Assembly (NCBI GenBank): GCA_945882755.1
Contig: CAMCWS010000008.1
Span: forward strand, 1 to 37,221
Direction: 5' to 3'
Source of the DNA: Bordetella parapertussis
Lineage (GTDB): Bacteria > Pseudomonadota > Gammaproteobacteria > Burkholderiales > Burkholderiaceae_C
Length of the DNA stretch: 37,221 bases
Part shown: piece by piece, positions 17,387 through 27,861 of the stretch
How positions within the stretch are numbered: position 1 is the first letter of the stretch
Layout of the letters: each line of letters begins with the position of its first letter
Translations under genes and position numbers: made by a program
The notes under the pieces: generated by a model
The model's database searches: none
Told to the model about the DNA's origin: nothing
Seen by the model: only the letters and a program-made list of their open reading frames with translations

Positions 17387-17907
17387 TTTTGACGAGGTGC
17401 TGCCGGACGCTTTTTAACCGCAGGTGCCTTGGTAGCAGGTGTCTTTTTGACCGCAGGGGTTTTGGTGGCTGTCTTTTTGGCCCCAGGCTTGGTGGTCACT
17501 GTTTTCACCGCAGCAGATGGTTTTTCAATCACGGGCTTTGGTGCGCCAAGTTTGATACGCACAGGTTTTTCGCCCCAAATCTCTTCCAAGTGGTAGTAGG
17601 TGCGAATGGCCGGCTGCATGATGTGTACCACCACAGAGCCGCAGTCAACAATGATCCACTCACCGTTGTCTTCACCTTCCATGCGAGGCTTGGCAAAACC
17701 TGCATCTCTGACCCCATCGCGCACACTGGCGGCCAAGGCCTTGGTTTGTCGGTTGGATGTGCCACTGGCGATAACGACTCGCTCAAACAATGACGACAAA
17801 TGCTCTGTGTTGAACACCACGATGTCTTGCGCTTTGACATCCTCGAGGCTGTCGATAATGCTTCTTTGCAGTTTTTGAACGTCTTTTTTTTCAGCAGCTT
17901 CTGTCAT
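17383..17907 (-). CDS. rsfS: Ribosomal silencing factor RsfS with a Lys/Ala/Pro-rich C-terminal tail
   Basis: Binds ribosomal protein uL14 and blocks 30S-50S joining in starvation. Start chosen at 17907 ([20 protein letters not shown]), since the frame upstream lies inside nadD and lacks family similarity. The conserved domain (about 8-115) has LEDVKAQDIVVFNTEHLSSLF, SGTSNRQTKALA and WIIVDCGSVVVHIMQP. After it come about 55 residues made of AVKK, TPAT and KKRPAA-type steps, like the tail of histone H1-like proteins; E. coli RsfS has only about 105 residues. It overlaps nadD by 17 bp and rlmH by 4 bp. Confidence 0.93.
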   Translation of the reverse strand: MTEAAEKKDVQKLQRSIIDSLEDVKAQDIVVFNTEHLSSLFERVVIASGTSNRQTKALAASVRDGVRDAGFAKPRMEGEDNGEWIIVDCGSVVVHIMQPAIRTYYHLEEIWGEKPVRIKLGAPKPVIEKPSAAVKTVTTKPGAKKTATKTPAVKKTPATKAPAVKKRPAAPRQK

Positions 17908-18514
17908 GGGGTTCCAAATAGAGTTGGTTTTGTTGGATGTAATGGGTAATGAGAGGACTGACAAGCTCAGGATTGGGGTGACCTGAGGCATAACTGGCCC
18001 GCAAGGCAGAAGAGCTGATGTCCATCAAAGGCATCTGCATTCGCGTAACCCGTTCCGAGGGGAGATTGTGCCACTCGTGCGGGTAAGCCTCATCAGCACT
18101 GGTGTCGGGGCGTTGAACCACCACCAACTGGGCCATCTCCAATATGCGTTGCCATTGGTGCCATTGGGTAAAGCTGGCAGCTTGGTCAGCACCCACAAGA
18201 ACACAAAAATGTGCGTTGGGGTGGCGAAGCTGTAACGCGTCCAGGGTGTCGACGGTATAACTTGGGCCCACCCGTTGCGTTTCCAAGTCATCCACCACCA
18301 CTTGCGGCATGTTTTGAAAAGCCAAACGAGCCATGGCCAAGCGGTGAGTGGCGGCAGACAAAACACGTGATTTGTGCCAAGCCTGTCCGGTAGGAACAAT
18401 GTACAAAAGGTCGAGTTGTTGCTGCTGAATAAGGGCTTGGGCCAAGGCTTGATGCGCCCTGTGCGGTGGGTCAAATGCCCCCCCAAACAAACCGATGCGC
18501 AGAACTTGGCTCAA
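17891..18514 (-). CDS. nadD: Nicotinate-nucleotide adenylyltransferase NadD
   Basis: Joins nicotinate mononucleotide and ATP to give deamido-NAD in NAD synthesis. The 207-residue protein shows the nucleotidyltransferase HxGH-type motif as [14 protein letters not shown] (8-21), a mid-protein [15 protein letters not shown] and the C-terminal ISSSALR motif (about 166-172). It overlaps the hemF stop by 4 bp and the rsfS start by 17 bp. Confidence 0.95.
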   Translation of the reverse strand: MSQVLRIGLFGGAFDPPHRAHQALAQALIQQQQLDLLYIVPTGQAWHKSRVLSAATHRLAMARLAFQNMPQVVVDDLETQRVGPSYTVDTLDALQLRHPNAHFCVLVGADQAASFTQWHQWQRILEMAQLVVVQRPDTSADEAYPHEWHNLPSERVTRMQMPLMDISSSALRASYASGHPNPELVSPLITHYIQQNQLYLEPHDRSC

Positions 18515-19434
18515 GCGCCTTGAGCCCAGTCTTGGGGTACCAAAAAGTGGGAGTAAAGTTTTTCTTCTGCCGACCCAGCCTCAGGTTTTTGCTGATAAGA
18601 CCAACTCACCATGGGTGGCAAAGACATCAGAATCGACTCAGTGCGACCTCCCGATTGAAGACCGAAGTGGGTGCCCCTGTCCCATACCAAATTGAACTCC
18701 ACATAACGACCCCGTCTGTAAAGTTGATGGTTGCGTTCACGTTCACCGTAGGCTGTGTCCATTCGTTTAGTGACAATCGGAAAATAGGCTTGGTTGAAAG
18801 CATTCCCCACACTTTGCATCATGGAAAAACTCTTCTCAAAGCCAAGCTCTGAAAAGTCATCAAAAAAGATACCGCCCACGCCGCGAGGCTCGTTTCGGTG
18901 CTTGAGGAAAAAATACTCATCGCACCATTTTTTAAATCGCGGGTAATAAGAAGCATCAAATCCATCGAGAGACTTTTTGCACTCGGTATGAAAGTGTCTC
19001 GCGTCTTCATCAAAACCGTAGTAGGGCGTCAAATCCATGCCGCCGCCAAACCAAGCCACAGCCTCACCTGACACCGGTTGGGCCAATAAAGCCCGAACAT
19101 TCAAATGCACCGTGGGCACATAGGGGTTGCGCGGATGAAAAACCAAGGACACGCCCATGGCTTCAAAGGAAGAGCCTGCCAGTTCTGGACGATGTTGCGT
19201 CGCCGATGGGGGTAATTTGGGACCCCGCACATGCGAGAAACCACAACCGGCACGTTCAAACACAGTGCCGTTTTCTAAAATTTGGGTGATGCCATTGCCT
19301 TGAAGCGTTTCGCCCGGTGGTTTTTCCCATGGGTCGCTGATAAAAGCATGACCGTCAATCTCACTTAAACCCGAGGTAATGCGTTGTTGAAGTCCAAGCA
19401 AGAAGTCTCTGACAGGTTCAAAAGCAGGGTTCAT
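18511..19434 (-). CDS. hemF: Oxygen-dependent coproporphyrinogen III oxidase HemF
   Basis: Converts coproporphyrinogen III to protoporphyrinogen IX using oxygen in heme synthesis, which points to an aerobic life. Start chosen at 19434 ([19 protein letters not shown]); the longer in-frame extension runs into purD. The 307-residue product has [45 protein letters not shown] and [27 protein letters not shown] motifs spread through the chain, all hallmarks of HemF. It lies 32 bases after purD and overlaps nadD by 4 bp. Confidence 0.96.
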   Translation of the reverse strand: MNPAFEPVRDFLLGLQQRITSGLSEIDGHAFISDPWEKPPGETLQGNGITQILENGTVFERAGCGFSHVRGPKLPPSATQHRPELAGSSFEAMGVSLVFHPRNPYVPTVHLNVRALLAQPVSGEAVAWFGGGMDLTPYYGFDEDARHFHTECKKSLDGFDASYYPRFKKWCDEYFFLKHRNEPRGVGGIFFDDFSELGFEKSFSMMQSVGNAFNQAYFPIVTKRMDTAYGERERNHQLYRRGRYVEFNLVWDRGTHFGLQSGGRTESILMSLPPMVSWSYQQKPEAGSAEEKLYSHFLVPQDWAQGA

Positions 19435-19466
19435 TGAAATGATACCTTGGAAAGAAGGGTTGGAAT

Positions 19467-20753
19467 TTACCGGCGAACAGCGCGAAACCCAATGTCTCTT
19501 CGCATTTGCATTCCTTTGAAGTGCAGTTTGTCCGCCAAAGCATAGGCATGGGTCTGGGCTTGCTTGACCGTGTCGCCAAGAGCAGTCACACACAGTACCC
19601 GTCCACCGCTGGTGAACACTTTGCCCTCTTTAAGTACGGTGCCTGCGTGAAACACCATGGCCTCCTCCGTGTCGGTGGGGAGTCCATGGATTTCCTGTCC
19701 AAGTTCGGGAGTCAATGGGTAGTTGGCCGCAGCCATCACCACACCGAGCGCACAACGCCTGTCCCATTGCAATTGAAGTTTTGCCAATGTTTCGGTGTCT
19801 GTATCGGTGGCAGCCCAAAGCAATTCAAGCAAATCGCTTTTCAGTCGCATCATGATGGGCTGTGTTTCAGGGTCGCCCATTCGGCAGTTGAATTCAAGCA
19901 CTTTGAGCTTGCCCTCTCGCCCAATCATCAAACCGGCATACAAAAAACCTGAGTAGGGAATGCCATCTTGTTGCATCCCTTTGAGTGTGGGCTGAATCAC
20001 TTCCCGCATGACTCTGGCGTGTATTTCTGGTGTGACCACTGGTGCAGGCGAATAAGCGCCCATGCCCCCGGTGTTGGGCCCCAGATCAGCATCCAACAAA
20101 CGCTTATGGTCTTGCGAAGTGGCCAAGGGCAATGCGGTCAAGCCGTGGGCTACCACCATGAAACTGGCCTCTTCCCCTTCCAAGAACTCTTCAATGACCA
20201 CCCTTGCAACGCCTTGGTTGTGTTGGACACCCACATCATTGGCAAGCATATGGTCAATCGCCGCATGAGCCTCTTCTATGGTCATGGCAACTACCACGCC
20301 CTTACCGGCCGCCAAGCCATCGGCTTTCACCACAATCGGCGCACCGTTGGCATTCACATAAGCATGGGCTTGGGCAGCGTCTTCAAACACTTGGTATTGC
20401 GCAGTGGGAATCCCGTGCCTGAGCATGAAGGCTTTGGAAAAGGCCTTGGAACTTTCCAGCTGCGCAGCCGCTTGTGTGGGGCCAAAAATACGTAAGCCGT
20501 GATGACGAAACTCATCCACTATGCCTGCTGCCAATGGGGCCTCGGGGCCGACCACCGTGAGATCAATGTGGTTGGCTTGCGCCCATTCACGCAGGGCCAC
20601 TTTGTCGGTGAGCGCTATGTTGTCAAAGTCTTTTTGCTTGGCTGTGCCACCGTTGCCTGGAGCCAGGTAAATGCGTTGAACCTGAGGCGAAAGATTGAGT
20701 TTCCAGGCCAGTGCATGTTCTCGACCACCTCCACCGACCATCAGTATTTTCAT
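19467..20753 (-). CDS. purD: Phosphoribosylamine-glycine ligase PurD
   Basis: ATP-grasp enzyme of purine synthesis that ligates glycine to phosphoribosylamine to form GAR. The 428-residue product has N-terminal [13 protein letters not shown], the [14 protein letters not shown] segment, ATP-grasp motifs [16 protein letters not shown] and [17 protein letters not shown], and [16 protein letters not shown]. Length and all domains match a full GARS. The start overlaps yebC's stop by 4 bp. Confidence 0.97.
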   Translation of the reverse strand: MKILMVGGGGREHALAWKLNLSPQVQRIYLAPGNGGTAKQKDFDNIALTDKVALREWAQANHIDLTVVGPEAPLAAGIVDEFRHHGLRIFGPTQAAAQLESSKAFSKAFMLRHGIPTAQYQVFEDAAQAHAYVNANGAPIVVKADGLAAGKGVVVAMTIEEAHAAIDHMLANDVGVQHNQGVARVVIEEFLEGEEASFMVVAHGLTALPLATSQDHKRLLDADLGPNTGGMGAYSPAPVVTPEIHARVMREVIQPTLKGMQQDGIPYSGFLYAGLMIGREGKLKVLEFNCRMGDPETQPIMMRLKSDLLELLWAATDTDTETLAKLQLQWDRRCALGVVMAAANYPLTPELGQEIHGLPTDTEEAMVFHAGTVLKEGKVFTSGGRVLCVTALGDTVKQAQTHAYALADKLHFKGMQMRRDIGFRAVRR

Positions 20754-21469
20754 AGGGCGGCGTTATGAAAAACCTCTTGAACATCGTCGAGTTCTTCAAG
20801 GGCATCAATAATTTTTTGCATTTTCAGTCTGTCGTCATCGCTGAGTTCAATGGTCACTTCTGGGCGATAGGTCACTTCTGCCATGCCAGCCGAAAGACCG
20901 GCACCGTCAAGTGCTGCCTTGACAGCCTCAAAACCGGTGGGAGAAGTTAGAACTTCAACAGCTCCATCTTCATCAACCAAGACATCGTCTGCACCGGCAT
21001 CCAAGGCGACTTCCATGACCGCATCTTCAGAAGTACCGGGTGCCAAAAGGAGTTGCCCACAGTGCTTGAATTGAAAGGCCACAGAGCCCTCGGTGCCTAA
21101 ATTACCACCGTGTTTGCTCAAGGCATGCCGCACCTCGGCAACGGTGCGAACCTTGTTGTCTGTCATGGTGTCGACCATCACCGCGACGCCGCCTACGCCA
21201 TAACCTTCATAGCGAATTTCTTCGTAATTCACACCTTCGAGGTTACCGGTGGCTTTATCAATATTTCGCTTGACGGTGTCAGCTGGCAAATTAACAGACT
21301 TGGCTTTTTCAACAGCCATGCGCAGACGTGGATTGGTGTCTAAATCGCCACCGCCCAAGCGGGCAGCCACCATGATTTCACGAATCACACGGGTCCAAAC
21401 TTTGCCGCGCTTTTCATCTTGGCGGCCTTTGCGGTGCTGAATATTGGCCCATTTGCTGTGTCCTGCCAC
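20750..21469 (-). CDS. yebC: YebC/PmpR family regulatory protein
   Basis: A 239-residue member of the YebC/TACO1 family, beginning [23 protein letters not shown], which is the family's most conserved stretch, with [15 protein letters not shown] near the C terminus. Members have been described as DNA-binding regulators and more recently as ribosome-associated factors that help translation of difficult stretches such as polyproline; which role applies here is unknown. The gene starts 2 bases after the clpA stop. Confidence 0.95.
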   Translation of the reverse strand: MAGHSKWANIQHRKGRQDEKRGKVWTRVIREIMVAARLGGGDLDTNPRLRMAVEKAKSVNLPADTVKRNIDKATGNLEGVNYEEIRYEGYGVGGVAVMVDTMTDNKVRTVAEVRHALSKHGGNLGTEGSVAFQFKHCGQLLLAPGTSEDAVMEVALDAGADDVLVDEDGAVEVLTSPTGFEAVKAALDGAGLSAGMAEVTYRPEVTIELSDDDRLKMQKIIDALEELDDVQEVFHNAAL

Positions 21470-21471
21470 GT

Positions 21472-23799
21472 TTAACCCGCCTCAGCTTCTTCGGGTTCAG
21501 CAGGCTCCGACTTGGACGCTCTGGACTCTTTCTTGGGCAAAGGTTGGATATCGAGCAATACCTCTTCCTTGTCGTCGATGTCCACGGTCAAGCGACCACC
21601 TTCGGTGAGACGACCGAACAATAACTCGTCAGCCAAAGCACGGCGAATCATGTCTTGGATCAAGCGCTGCATGGGACGTGCGCCCATGAGGGGATCAAAA
21701 CCTTTTTTCGCCAAGAATTTGCGCAACACATCGGTGAAGGTGACATCAACCTTTTTCTCGGCCAACTGGGTTTCAAGCTGCAGCAAAAATTTATCGACCA
21801 CACGCATGATGACGATTTCATCCAGCGCTTTGAAGCTGACGGTGGCATCCAAGCGGTTGCGAAACTCGGGAGTGAACAAGCGCTTGATGTCGGCCAATTC
21901 ATCACCGGCTTCACGTGCATTGGTAAAGCCAATGGTGGATTTGTTCATCGTCTCGGCACCCGCATTGGTCGTCATGATGATGATGACATTGCGGAAGTCG
22001 GCTTTGCGGCCATTGTTATCGGTCAAGGTGCCATGGTCCATGACCTGTAGCAGCACATTGAAGATGTCTGGATGGGCTTTTTCAATTTCATCCAACAGCA
22101 ACACCGAGTGGGGCTTTTTGGTGACGGCTTCGGTCAACAAACCGCCTTGGTCAAAGCCCACATAGCCGGGAGGTGCGCCAATCAGGCGACTCACCGCATG
22201 GCGCTCCATGTACTCAGACATATCAAAGCGAATTAACTCGATGCCCAAGATGTAAGCCAGTTGCTTGGCGGCTTCGGTCTTGCCAACACCGGTGGGGCCG
22301 CTGAACAAGAAAGAACCAATCGGTTTATCAGCTTTGCCTAGGCCAGAGCGAGCCATCTTGACGGCTGAGGCCAACACCTCCAAAGCTTTGTCTTGGCCAA
22401 AGACCACGCTTTTCAAATCGCGCTCTAAGGTTTGCAGTTTGCCGCGGTCGTCGTTGGACACACTGGCCGGCGGAATACGCGCAATTTTGGCGACGATGTC
22501 TTCAATCTCCGCCTTGCTGATGGTTTTCTTGCGCTTTGAGACAGGCAAGATGCGTTGAGCAGCGCCAGCCTCGTCGATCACATCGATGGCTTTATCGGGC
22601 AAATGGCGGTCATTGATGTACTTTGCGCTCAACTCTGCGGCAGCTTGCAACGCTGCCAATGCGTACTTGACGCTGTGGTGCTCTTCGAAGCGAGACTTCA
22701 AACCTTTGAGAATATCCACGGTTTGCTCAACAGTGGGCTCGACCACATCGACTTTCTGGAAGCGGCGTGACAGTGCAGCGTCTTTCTCGAAGATACCGCG
22801 GTACTCTGTGAAAGTGGTGGCACCTATGCACTTCAACTGGCCAGAGCTCAGGGCGGGTTTGAGTAAATTGGAGGCGTCCAAAGTGCCGCCTGAAGCTGCA
22901 CCAGCACCGATCAATGTATGGATCTCATCAATAAACAACACCGCATTGGGCTTGTCCTTCAATGACTTCAAAACGCCTTTGAGGCGTTGCTCAAAGTCAC
23001 CTCGGTATTTGGTACCGGCAAGCAAAGCGCCCATGTCCAGAGAATAAACCTGAGAGTCGGCCAATATTTCAGGAACGTCTTTTTGGGTGATGCGCCATGC
23101 CAAGCCTTCAGCAATCGCGGTCTTTCCAACGCCTGCCTCGCCAACCAATAAGGGGTTGTTTTTGCGACGACGACACAGAATTTGAATCACCCGCTCGACC
23201 TCGTACTCGCGACCAATCAAGGGATCAATTTTTCCGTCCTTGGCCAATTGATTCAGGTTTTGGGTGAATTGCTCCAAAGGTGAAGCTTTTTCTGATTTCT
23301 CTGGCGACTCCTCGTTTTCAGTGGGCGAGGATTCAGCACCTTTGCTAGGTTCTTGGGGGTCGTTTTTCTTGATGCCGTGAGCAATGAAATTGACCACATC
23401 CAAGCGCGTCACACCTTGTTGGTGGAGGTAATACACCGCATGCGAGTCTTTTTCACCAAAGATGGCAACCAACACATTGGCGCCAGTGACTTCTTTTTTT
23501 CCGTTGCCAGTGGATTGCACATGCATGATGGCGCGTTGGATCACACGCTGAAAACCCAAAGTGGGCTGGGTATCCACCTCATCGGTGCCAGCCACTTGGG
23601 GCGTGTTGTCTTTGATGAAATTGGACAGCGATTTGCGCAAGTCATCGATGTTGGCTGAACATGCTCTGAGTACTTCTGCGGCACTGGGGTTGTCCAGCAA
23701 AGCCAAGAGCAGGTGCTCCACTGTGATGAATTCGTGCCGTTGTTGCCTGGCCTCTACAAAGGCCATGTGTAAGCTGACTTCAAGTTCTTGGGCAATCAT
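21472..23799 (-). CDS. clpA: ATP-dependent Clp protease ATP-binding subunit ClpA
   Basis: Hsp100 AAA+ unfoldase that feeds substrates to ClpP. The start at 23799 ([24 protein letters not shown]) matches ClpA N termini and follows an AAGGA site; the frame stays open upstream but without similarity. The 775-residue product has the Clp N-domain (1-145), a charged Glu/Ser/Pro linker (about 155-180), AAA1 with Walker [10 protein letters not shown] (about 222-230) and AAA2 with GPTGVGKTE (about 500-508). The IGF-like ClpP loop appears as STIGFTNA in AAA2. An acidic Glu/Ala tail ends the protein. ClpS is encoded just upstream. Confidence 0.96.
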   Translation of the reverse strand: MIAQELEVSLHMAFVEARQQRHEFITVEHLLLALLDNPSAAEVLRACSANIDDLRKSLSNFIKDNTPQVAGTDEVDTQPTLGFQRVIQRAIMHVQSTGNGKKEVTGANVLVAIFGEKDSHAVYYLHQQGVTRLDVVNFIAHGIKKNDPQEPSKGAESSPTENEESPEKSEKASPLEQFTQNLNQLAKDGKIDPLIGREYEVERVIQILCRRRKNNPLLVGEAGVGKTAIAEGLAWRITQKDVPEILADSQVYSLDMGALLAGTKYRGDFEQRLKGVLKSLKDKPNAVLFIDEIHTLIGAGAASGGTLDASNLLKPALSSGQLKCIGATTFTEYRGIFEKDAALSRRFQKVDVVEPTVEQTVDILKGLKSRFEEHHSVKYALAALQAAAELSAKYINDRHLPDKAIDVIDEAGAAQRILPVSKRKKTISKAEIEDIVAKIARIPPASVSNDDRGKLQTLERDLKSVVFGQDKALEVLASAVKMARSGLGKADKPIGSFLFSGPTGVGKTEAAKQLAYILGIELIRFDMSEYMERHAVSRLIGAPPGYVGFDQGGLLTEAVTKKPHSVLLLDEIEKAHPDIFNVLLQVMDHGTLTDNNGRKADFRNVIIIMTTNAGAETMNKSTIGFTNAREAGDELADIKRLFTPEFRNRLDATVSFKALDEIVIMRVVDKFLLQLETQLAEKKVDVTFTDVLRKFLAKKGFDPLMGARPMQRLIQDMIRRALADELLFGRLTEGGRLTVDIDDKEEVLLDIQPLPKKESRASKSEPAEPEEAEAG

Positions 23800-23857
23800 G
23801 GGAATTCCTTGTGGCGGTCTTTGTGTAGGTTCAACTGTATATGGAAACGATGGAACA

Positions 23858-24211
23858 TTATTCAACGGGCTCAAGCAAAGCTTGTAGAGGGTGTCCGGCT
23901 TGATGGGCTGCATCTTGGACTTGGTCTACCTTGCTGGCGGCTACATCCTTGGTGTAGACCCCGCATATGCCTTTTCCGTCCAAATGGATCTTGAGCATGA
24001 TTTGCGTGGCGGCTTCACGATCTTTGCCGAAAAACTCCTGCAGAACCCTGACAACAAACTCCATGGGTGTGAAGTCGTCGTTGAGCATGACCACTTGGTA
24101 CATCTGTGGGGGTTGGGTGCGCTGCGTGCGACGTTCTAGGACAACGGAATCGGAGTCGCCTGTGTGTACAGGTGGGATGACAGGCTTAGATGGGGTGGTT
24201 GACATGCTCAC
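23858..24211 (-). CDS. clpS: ClpS adaptor for N-degron substrates
   Basis: Adaptor that binds N-terminal Leu, Phe, Tyr and Trp of proteins and hands them to ClpA. The 117-residue product (from GTG at 24211; an ATG two codons later at 24205 is an equal choice) has a disordered N-terminal arm (about 1-36) followed by [20 protein letters not shown] (38-57), the ligand-binding strand and helix with Asn44/Asp45, and [21 protein letters not shown]. It sits 58 bases upstream of clpA, the normal arrangement. Confidence 0.95.
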   Translation of the reverse strand: MSMSTTPSKPVIPPVHTGDSDSVVLERRTQRTQPPQMYQVVMLNDDFTPMEFVVRVLQEFFGKDREAATQIMLKIHLDGKGICGVYTKDVAASKVDQVQDAAHQAGHPLQALLEPVE

Positions 24212-24292
24212 ATTCTATCGATGCCATTTAGCGCACTCAAAAAACTAGAAAAATGCCCAGATATTACTTAAAAAATAGTTATTTAAAATTAC

Positions 24293-24321
24293 TTTACAAA
24301 AATAGAAAACTGTATTCTAAT
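24293..24321 (+). promoter_or_regulatory. Candidate sigma-70 promoter for the cold-shock gene
   Basis: TTTACA (24293-24298) and TCTAAT (24316-24321) are separated by exactly 17 bases, each differing from consensus at one position. Transcription would start near 24328 and give an A/T-rich leader of about 40 bases ending in AAAAAAAGGAG. The surrounding 24240-24360 region is strongly AT-rich. Confidence 0.6.
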
Positions 24322-24369
24322 TTTTAAGTATTCATTTTATACAATTGAAATTAAAAAAAGGAGTTGGCT

Positions 24370-24678
24370 ATGGCTTTCGGCATTGTTAAATGGTTTAACA
24401 ACCACAAGGGATTTGGTTTTATTGAGTCGTCCGAAATAGGTCAGGATGTTTTTGCACATTTCAGCCAAGTAGATATGGTCGGCTTTAAAACACTGCAACA
24501 AGGGGCCAGTGTCATGTACGAACCCATCGAGGGGCCACGCGGGTGGATGGCAAAAAACATCAAGGTCATTGCTGCACCCGCAAGTCCTGACAACGTAGCA
24601 GAACTTCAGGTCAACACGCGCAACTCACGACTGAGAACCCCTCAATTCAGAGCCAACCTGATAGGTCAAAACTGCTGA
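24370..24678 (+). CDS. Cold-shock domain protein with a C-terminal extension
   Basis: Single-stranded nucleic acid-binding protein of the CspA family. Start at ATG 24370, six bases after a strong AGGAG; a TTG at 24364 in frame is less likely. Residues 1-67 form the cold-shock domain, with RNP1 KGFGFI (13-18) and RNP2 VFAHF (27-31) intact. A tail of about 35 residues follows (ending LIGQNC), whereas typical Csp proteins stop at 67-70. The RNA partner is not known. It lies in the usual Burkholderiales place between clpS and icd. Confidence 0.9.
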   Translation: MAFGIVKWFNNHKGFGFIESSEIGQDVFAHFSQVDMVGFKTLQQGASVMYEPIEGPRGWMAKNIKVIAAPASPDNVAELQVNTRNSRLRTPQFRANLIGQNC

Positions 24679-24696
24679 ACGAGGTGCTAAGGCTTT

Positions 24697-25950
24697 TTAC
24701 ATGTGTTCGATCATGACTTGACCAAAACCAGAGCAACTCACTTGCGTCGCGCCTTCCATCAAGCGAGCAAAGTCGTAAGTGACTTTCTTGCTGAGAATGG
24801 ACTTCTCCATGGATGAAATGATGAGGTCAGCAGCTTCAAACCATCCCATGTGGCGCAGCATCATTTCTGCGGACAAAATTTCAGATCCTGGGTTGACATA
24901 ATCTTTGCCCGCGTACTTTGGCGCCGTTCCATGGGTGGCCTCAAAGCAGGCCACAGAGTCTGACAAATTGGCGCCAGGCGCAATACCAATGCCGCCCACT
25001 TGCGCTGCCAAAGCGTCGGAAATGTAGTCGCCGTTCAGGTTCAAAGTGGCGATCACGCTGTATTCAGCGGGACGCAGCAAAATTTGCTGCAAAAAGGCGT
25101 CGGCAATGCTGTCTTTGACAATGATTTCTTTGCCGGTTTTGGGGTTGTTGAATTTGCACCAAGGACCGCCATCAATCAGTTGGGCGCCAAATTCCTTTTG
25201 GGCCAAGGCGTAAGCCCAGTCACGAAAACCACCTTCGGTGTATTTCATGATGTTGCCCTTGTGGACGATGGTCACATTGGGCTTGTCGTTATCGATCGCA
25301 TATTGGATGGCTTTGCGCACCAAACGCTCTGTGCCTTCACGCGAAACAGGTTTGATGCCGATGCCCGAGGTATTGGGGAAGCGGATTTTCGTGACACCCA
25401 TTTCATCAATCAAAAACTTGATCAGTTTTTTGGCCTTGTCGCTCTCGGCTTCGTATTCGATGCCGGCATATATGTCTTCTGAGTTTTCACGGAAGATGAC
25501 CATATGGGTCTTCTCAGGCTCTTTCAAAGGAGACGGCACCCCTTTGAAGTACTGCACAGGGCGCAAACACACATACAAATCGAGTTCTTGGCGCAGCGCC
25601 ACGTTCAGAGAGCGAATACCACCACCCACGGGGGTAGTGAGTGGGCCTTTGATGGAGACCACATACTCCCGCAAGACAGCCAAAGTTTCTTCGGGCAACC
25701 AAACGTCAGGTCCGTAAATTTGGGTGGATTTTTCACCGGCATAAACCTCCATCCAGTGGATTTGTCGCTTGCCGCCGTAGGCTTTGGCAACAGCGGCGTC
25801 CACCACTTTGAGCATGACGGGGGTGATATCAAGTCCGGTGCCGTCACCCTCGATATAGGGGATGATGGGCTGCAGGGGGACAGTCAAGGACATGTCTTTA
25901 TTGACGATAATTTTTTCGCCCTGGGCGGGCACCTTGATATGCTGATACAA
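24697..25950 (-). CDS. icd: NADP-dependent isocitrate dehydrogenase Icd
   Basis: TCA cycle enzyme oxidising isocitrate to 2-oxoglutarate. The proposed start is TTG at 25950 ([13 protein letters not shown]), 8 bases after a GGAG, giving 417 residues against 416 in E. coli; the longer frame begins with an unrelated Pro-rich stretch. Active-site elements are GGGIRSLN (Ser about 114, equivalent to E. coli Ser113, the phosphorylation site), [10 protein letters not shown], and the NADP-binding HGTAPKYAG with YDFAR near the C terminus, which are the residues that select NADP over NAD. Confidence 0.95.
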   Translation of the reverse strand: MYQHIKVPAQGEKIIVNKDMSLTVPLQPIIPYIEGDGTGLDITPVMLKVVDAAVAKAYGGKRQIHWMEVYAGEKSTQIYGPDVWLPEETLAVLREYVVSIKGPLTTPVGGGIRSLNVALRQELDLYVCLRPVQYFKGVPSPLKEPEKTHMVIFRENSEDIYAGIEYEAESDKAKKLIKFLIDEMGVTKIRFPNTSGIGIKPVSREGTERLVRKAIQYAIDNDKPNVTIVHKGNIMKYTEGGFRDWAYALAQKEFGAQLIDGGPWCKFNNPKTGKEIIVKDSIADAFLQQILLRPAEYSVIATLNLNGDYISDALAAQVGGIGIAPGANLSDSVACFEATHGTAPKYAGKDYVNPGSEILSAEMMLRHMGWFEAADLIISSMEKSILSKKVTYDFARLMEGATQVSCSGFGQVMIEHM

Positions 25951-26040
25951 GAGAATGTCTCCAGAAAGTGAACAACAAGGCGGCAGAGGTGCGCCGCTGG
26001 TCGGTGGGTAAATCTTCAATTCATTCTAACCAAGCATCCT

Positions 26041-26529
26041 ATGAACCAGCTTACTGTTTTCCTCATGCCCAACTTACGGACTTTGTTGCAACGCACTGTG
26101 TTTCTCTTTGGCGCCTTGGCTGCACCCATGCAGGGTTGGGCACAAGAGCCGCAAACCGATTTGCAGCGCATGGTCATTCAGGCGGGCATGTTTCAAATCA
26201 ATGCGCAAATTGCCCAAACCCCTCAGCAAAGGCAAATCGGCCTGATGTTTCGCAAGGAGATGCCCACGCATGAGGGAATGCTGTTTATTTTTGATGAGCC
26301 TCAAAAGCAGTGTTTTTGGATGAAAAACACCTTGCTCCCCCTGACAGCTGCTTTTGTCGATGATGAGGGCGTGATCGTCAATACGGCTGATATGCAACCG
26401 CAAAGCACAGACTCGCACTGCTCAGACAAGCCCGTGCGCTTTGTGTTGGAGATGAACCAAGGTTGGTTTGCAAAAAAGAAAATTGGCAAAGGCTACAAGC
26501 TCAAGTCAGCTGTGTTTGGCCCAAAGTAG
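26041..26529 (+). CDS. DUF192 family exported protein
   Basis: A 162-residue protein with a hydrophobic N-terminal segment (about 15-35, ending GWAQ) that looks like a signal peptide, followed by the DUF192 domain. Typical motifs are RQIGLMFRKEMPTHEGMLFIF (about 64-84) and FWMKNTLLPLTAAFVDDEGVI. The domain's biochemical function is not established. It diverges from icd across a 90-base gap and converges on xseA with an 11-base gap. No good ribosome binding site is seen at this ATG. Confidence 0.85.
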   Translation: MNQLTVFLMPNLRTLLQRTVFLFGALAAPMQGWAQEPQTDLQRMVIQAGMFQINAQIAQTPQQRQIGLMFRKEMPTHEGMLFIFDEPQKQCFWMKNTLLPLTAAFVDDEGVIVNTADMQPQSTDSHCSDKPVRFVLEMNQGWFAKKKIGKGYKLKSAVFGPK

Positions 26530-26540
26530 TCTTGGCAGAT

Positions 26541-27815
26541 TCAAGCTAAATGGGTACCTAAGACCTGCACATCGGCAACGCCATCTGCCATACGCGCATG
26601 AAGCGTTTCTCCCACTTTCACCTCTTGAACTGAAGCGATGGCTTGGCCTTGCGCGCTCTCCAGCCAAGCGTAGCCTCGCTGCAATACCAAGGCGGGGTCC
26701 AGCGAGCCCAGCAACAACGCTGATCGGGACAATCGTTGACCCATTTGAGCGGGCATATCCTGTACAGCCCGCGTCAGTCTCAGCGCTTGGGGCTCTAAAA
26801 CCATGACTTGTCGGTTCAGTATTTGCTGCCCTGCTCTCCCTAAGCGAGAAGAGCACTGAGACAAATTGTGCTGTTGTTTGTTGGCCCAACTGGAAGGTCT
26901 GGCCAACACGGCTTGCAACCTGTCTAGGCTTTGCGCTCGGTTATCCATACCTTGCGCCAACTCGGCATCCAAAAAAGCTTGGATGGCTGCCAAATCTGCA
27001 AGCAAACTTTCTCTGGGCATTGCACAAAGTTCGGCTGCCGCTGTGGGCGTGGGGGCACGCAAATCCGCACACAAATCGGCGATGGTGATGTCGGTTTCAT
27101 GACCCACACCCGAAATCACAGGGACGGGGCAGTTCACAATCGCATGGGCAAGCTGCTCATCGTTGAATGCCCATAAATCCTCCATGGAGCCTCCGCCCCT
27201 GACCAACAATATGACCTCCACTTCGGGCCTGGCCGCCAGGGCTTGTAATGCCTGCACCAGCTGCGTTGGCGCATCCACCCCTTGCACAAGTGATGGGGAA
27301 ACCATCACAGGAATGTGCGGGACTCGCCGCGCAAGGGCTGTCACCACATCGTGAAGGGCTGCGGCCGCCAAAGAAGTCACTACGCCGATACAGCGGGGGT
27401 AAAGGGGAACAGCACGTTTGCGATCCTGCTCAAAGAGGCCCTGCGCCTCCAGTTTGGCCTTGAGCTGCAAAAAAGCTTCGTGCAATTGCCCAGCACCCGC
27501 AGGACGCAGGGCTTCAATCACCAGCTGCATCTCGCCCCTTGGCTCGTAAACAGCGACCCGAGCTTGGGCTTGCACCAGTTGTCCATCGCGGGGAGAAAAG
27601 TTCAATTGCTCGGCAGTGCGGCGAAACAATGCGCAGCGAATTTGTGCGTTGCCATCTTTGAGGTTGAAGTAGCAATGGCCGCTGCTGGCCTTGGTAAACC
27701 CAGACAACTCGCCTTGCACCGAGACCATGCTAAAGCGTGCTTTCAAAGAATCCGCAATCGCCTTGTTCAAAGCGCTGACTGTCCACACATATTGGGCTTG
27801 GTTATCGTTGGCCAT
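26541..27815 (-). CDS. xseA: Exodeoxyribonuclease VII large subunit XseA
   Basis: Catalytic subunit of exonuclease VII, which degrades single-stranded DNA with the small subunit XseB (not in this window). Start chosen at 27815 (MANDNQAQYVWTVSALNKAI), because the upstream extension crosses the divergent exbB start. The 424-residue product has the OB-fold N-terminal domain with VSVQGELSGFTKASSGHCYFNLKD (about 29-52), the catalytic core with RGGGSMEDLWAFNDE and SGVGHETDITIADLCADLRAPTPTAAAE-type motif, and a coiled-coil region (about 265-350). Confidence 0.95.
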   Translation of the reverse strand: MANDNQAQYVWTVSALNKAIADSLKARFSMVSVQGELSGFTKASSGHCYFNLKDGNAQIRCALFRRTAEQLNFSPRDGQLVQAQARVAVYEPRGEMQLVIEALRPAGAGQLHEAFLQLKAKLEAQGLFEQDRKRAVPLYPRCIGVVTSLAAAALHDVVTALARRVPHIPVMVSPSLVQGVDAPTQLVQALQALAARPEVEVILLVRGGGSMEDLWAFNDEQLAHAIVNCPVPVISGVGHETDITIADLCADLRAPTPTAAAELCAMPRESLLADLAAIQAFLDAELAQGMDNRAQSLDRLQAVLARPSSWANKQQHNLSQCSSRLGRAGQQILNRQVMVLEPQALRLTRAVQDMPAQMGQRLSRSALLLGSLDPALVLQRGYAWLESAQGQAIASVQEVKVGETLHARMADGVADVQVLGTHLA

Positions 27816-27861
27816 GCTTAAAGCTGGGTAATAATTGACGGCACATATTAGGGAGACACCT

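Noticed and set aside
19435..19593. N-terminal extension of HemF into purD
   Set aside because: Cys/His-rich residues unlike HemF that overlap the purD C terminus.
21512..22165. Plus-strand frame of 217 aa opposite clpA
   Set aside because: Shadow of the AAA2 domain of ClpA; composition is Ser/Met/Asn-rich and lacks motifs.
23800..23913. N-terminal extension of ClpA
   Set aside because: The extra residues have no similarity to ClpA; the conserved MIAQELE start has a good ribosome binding site.
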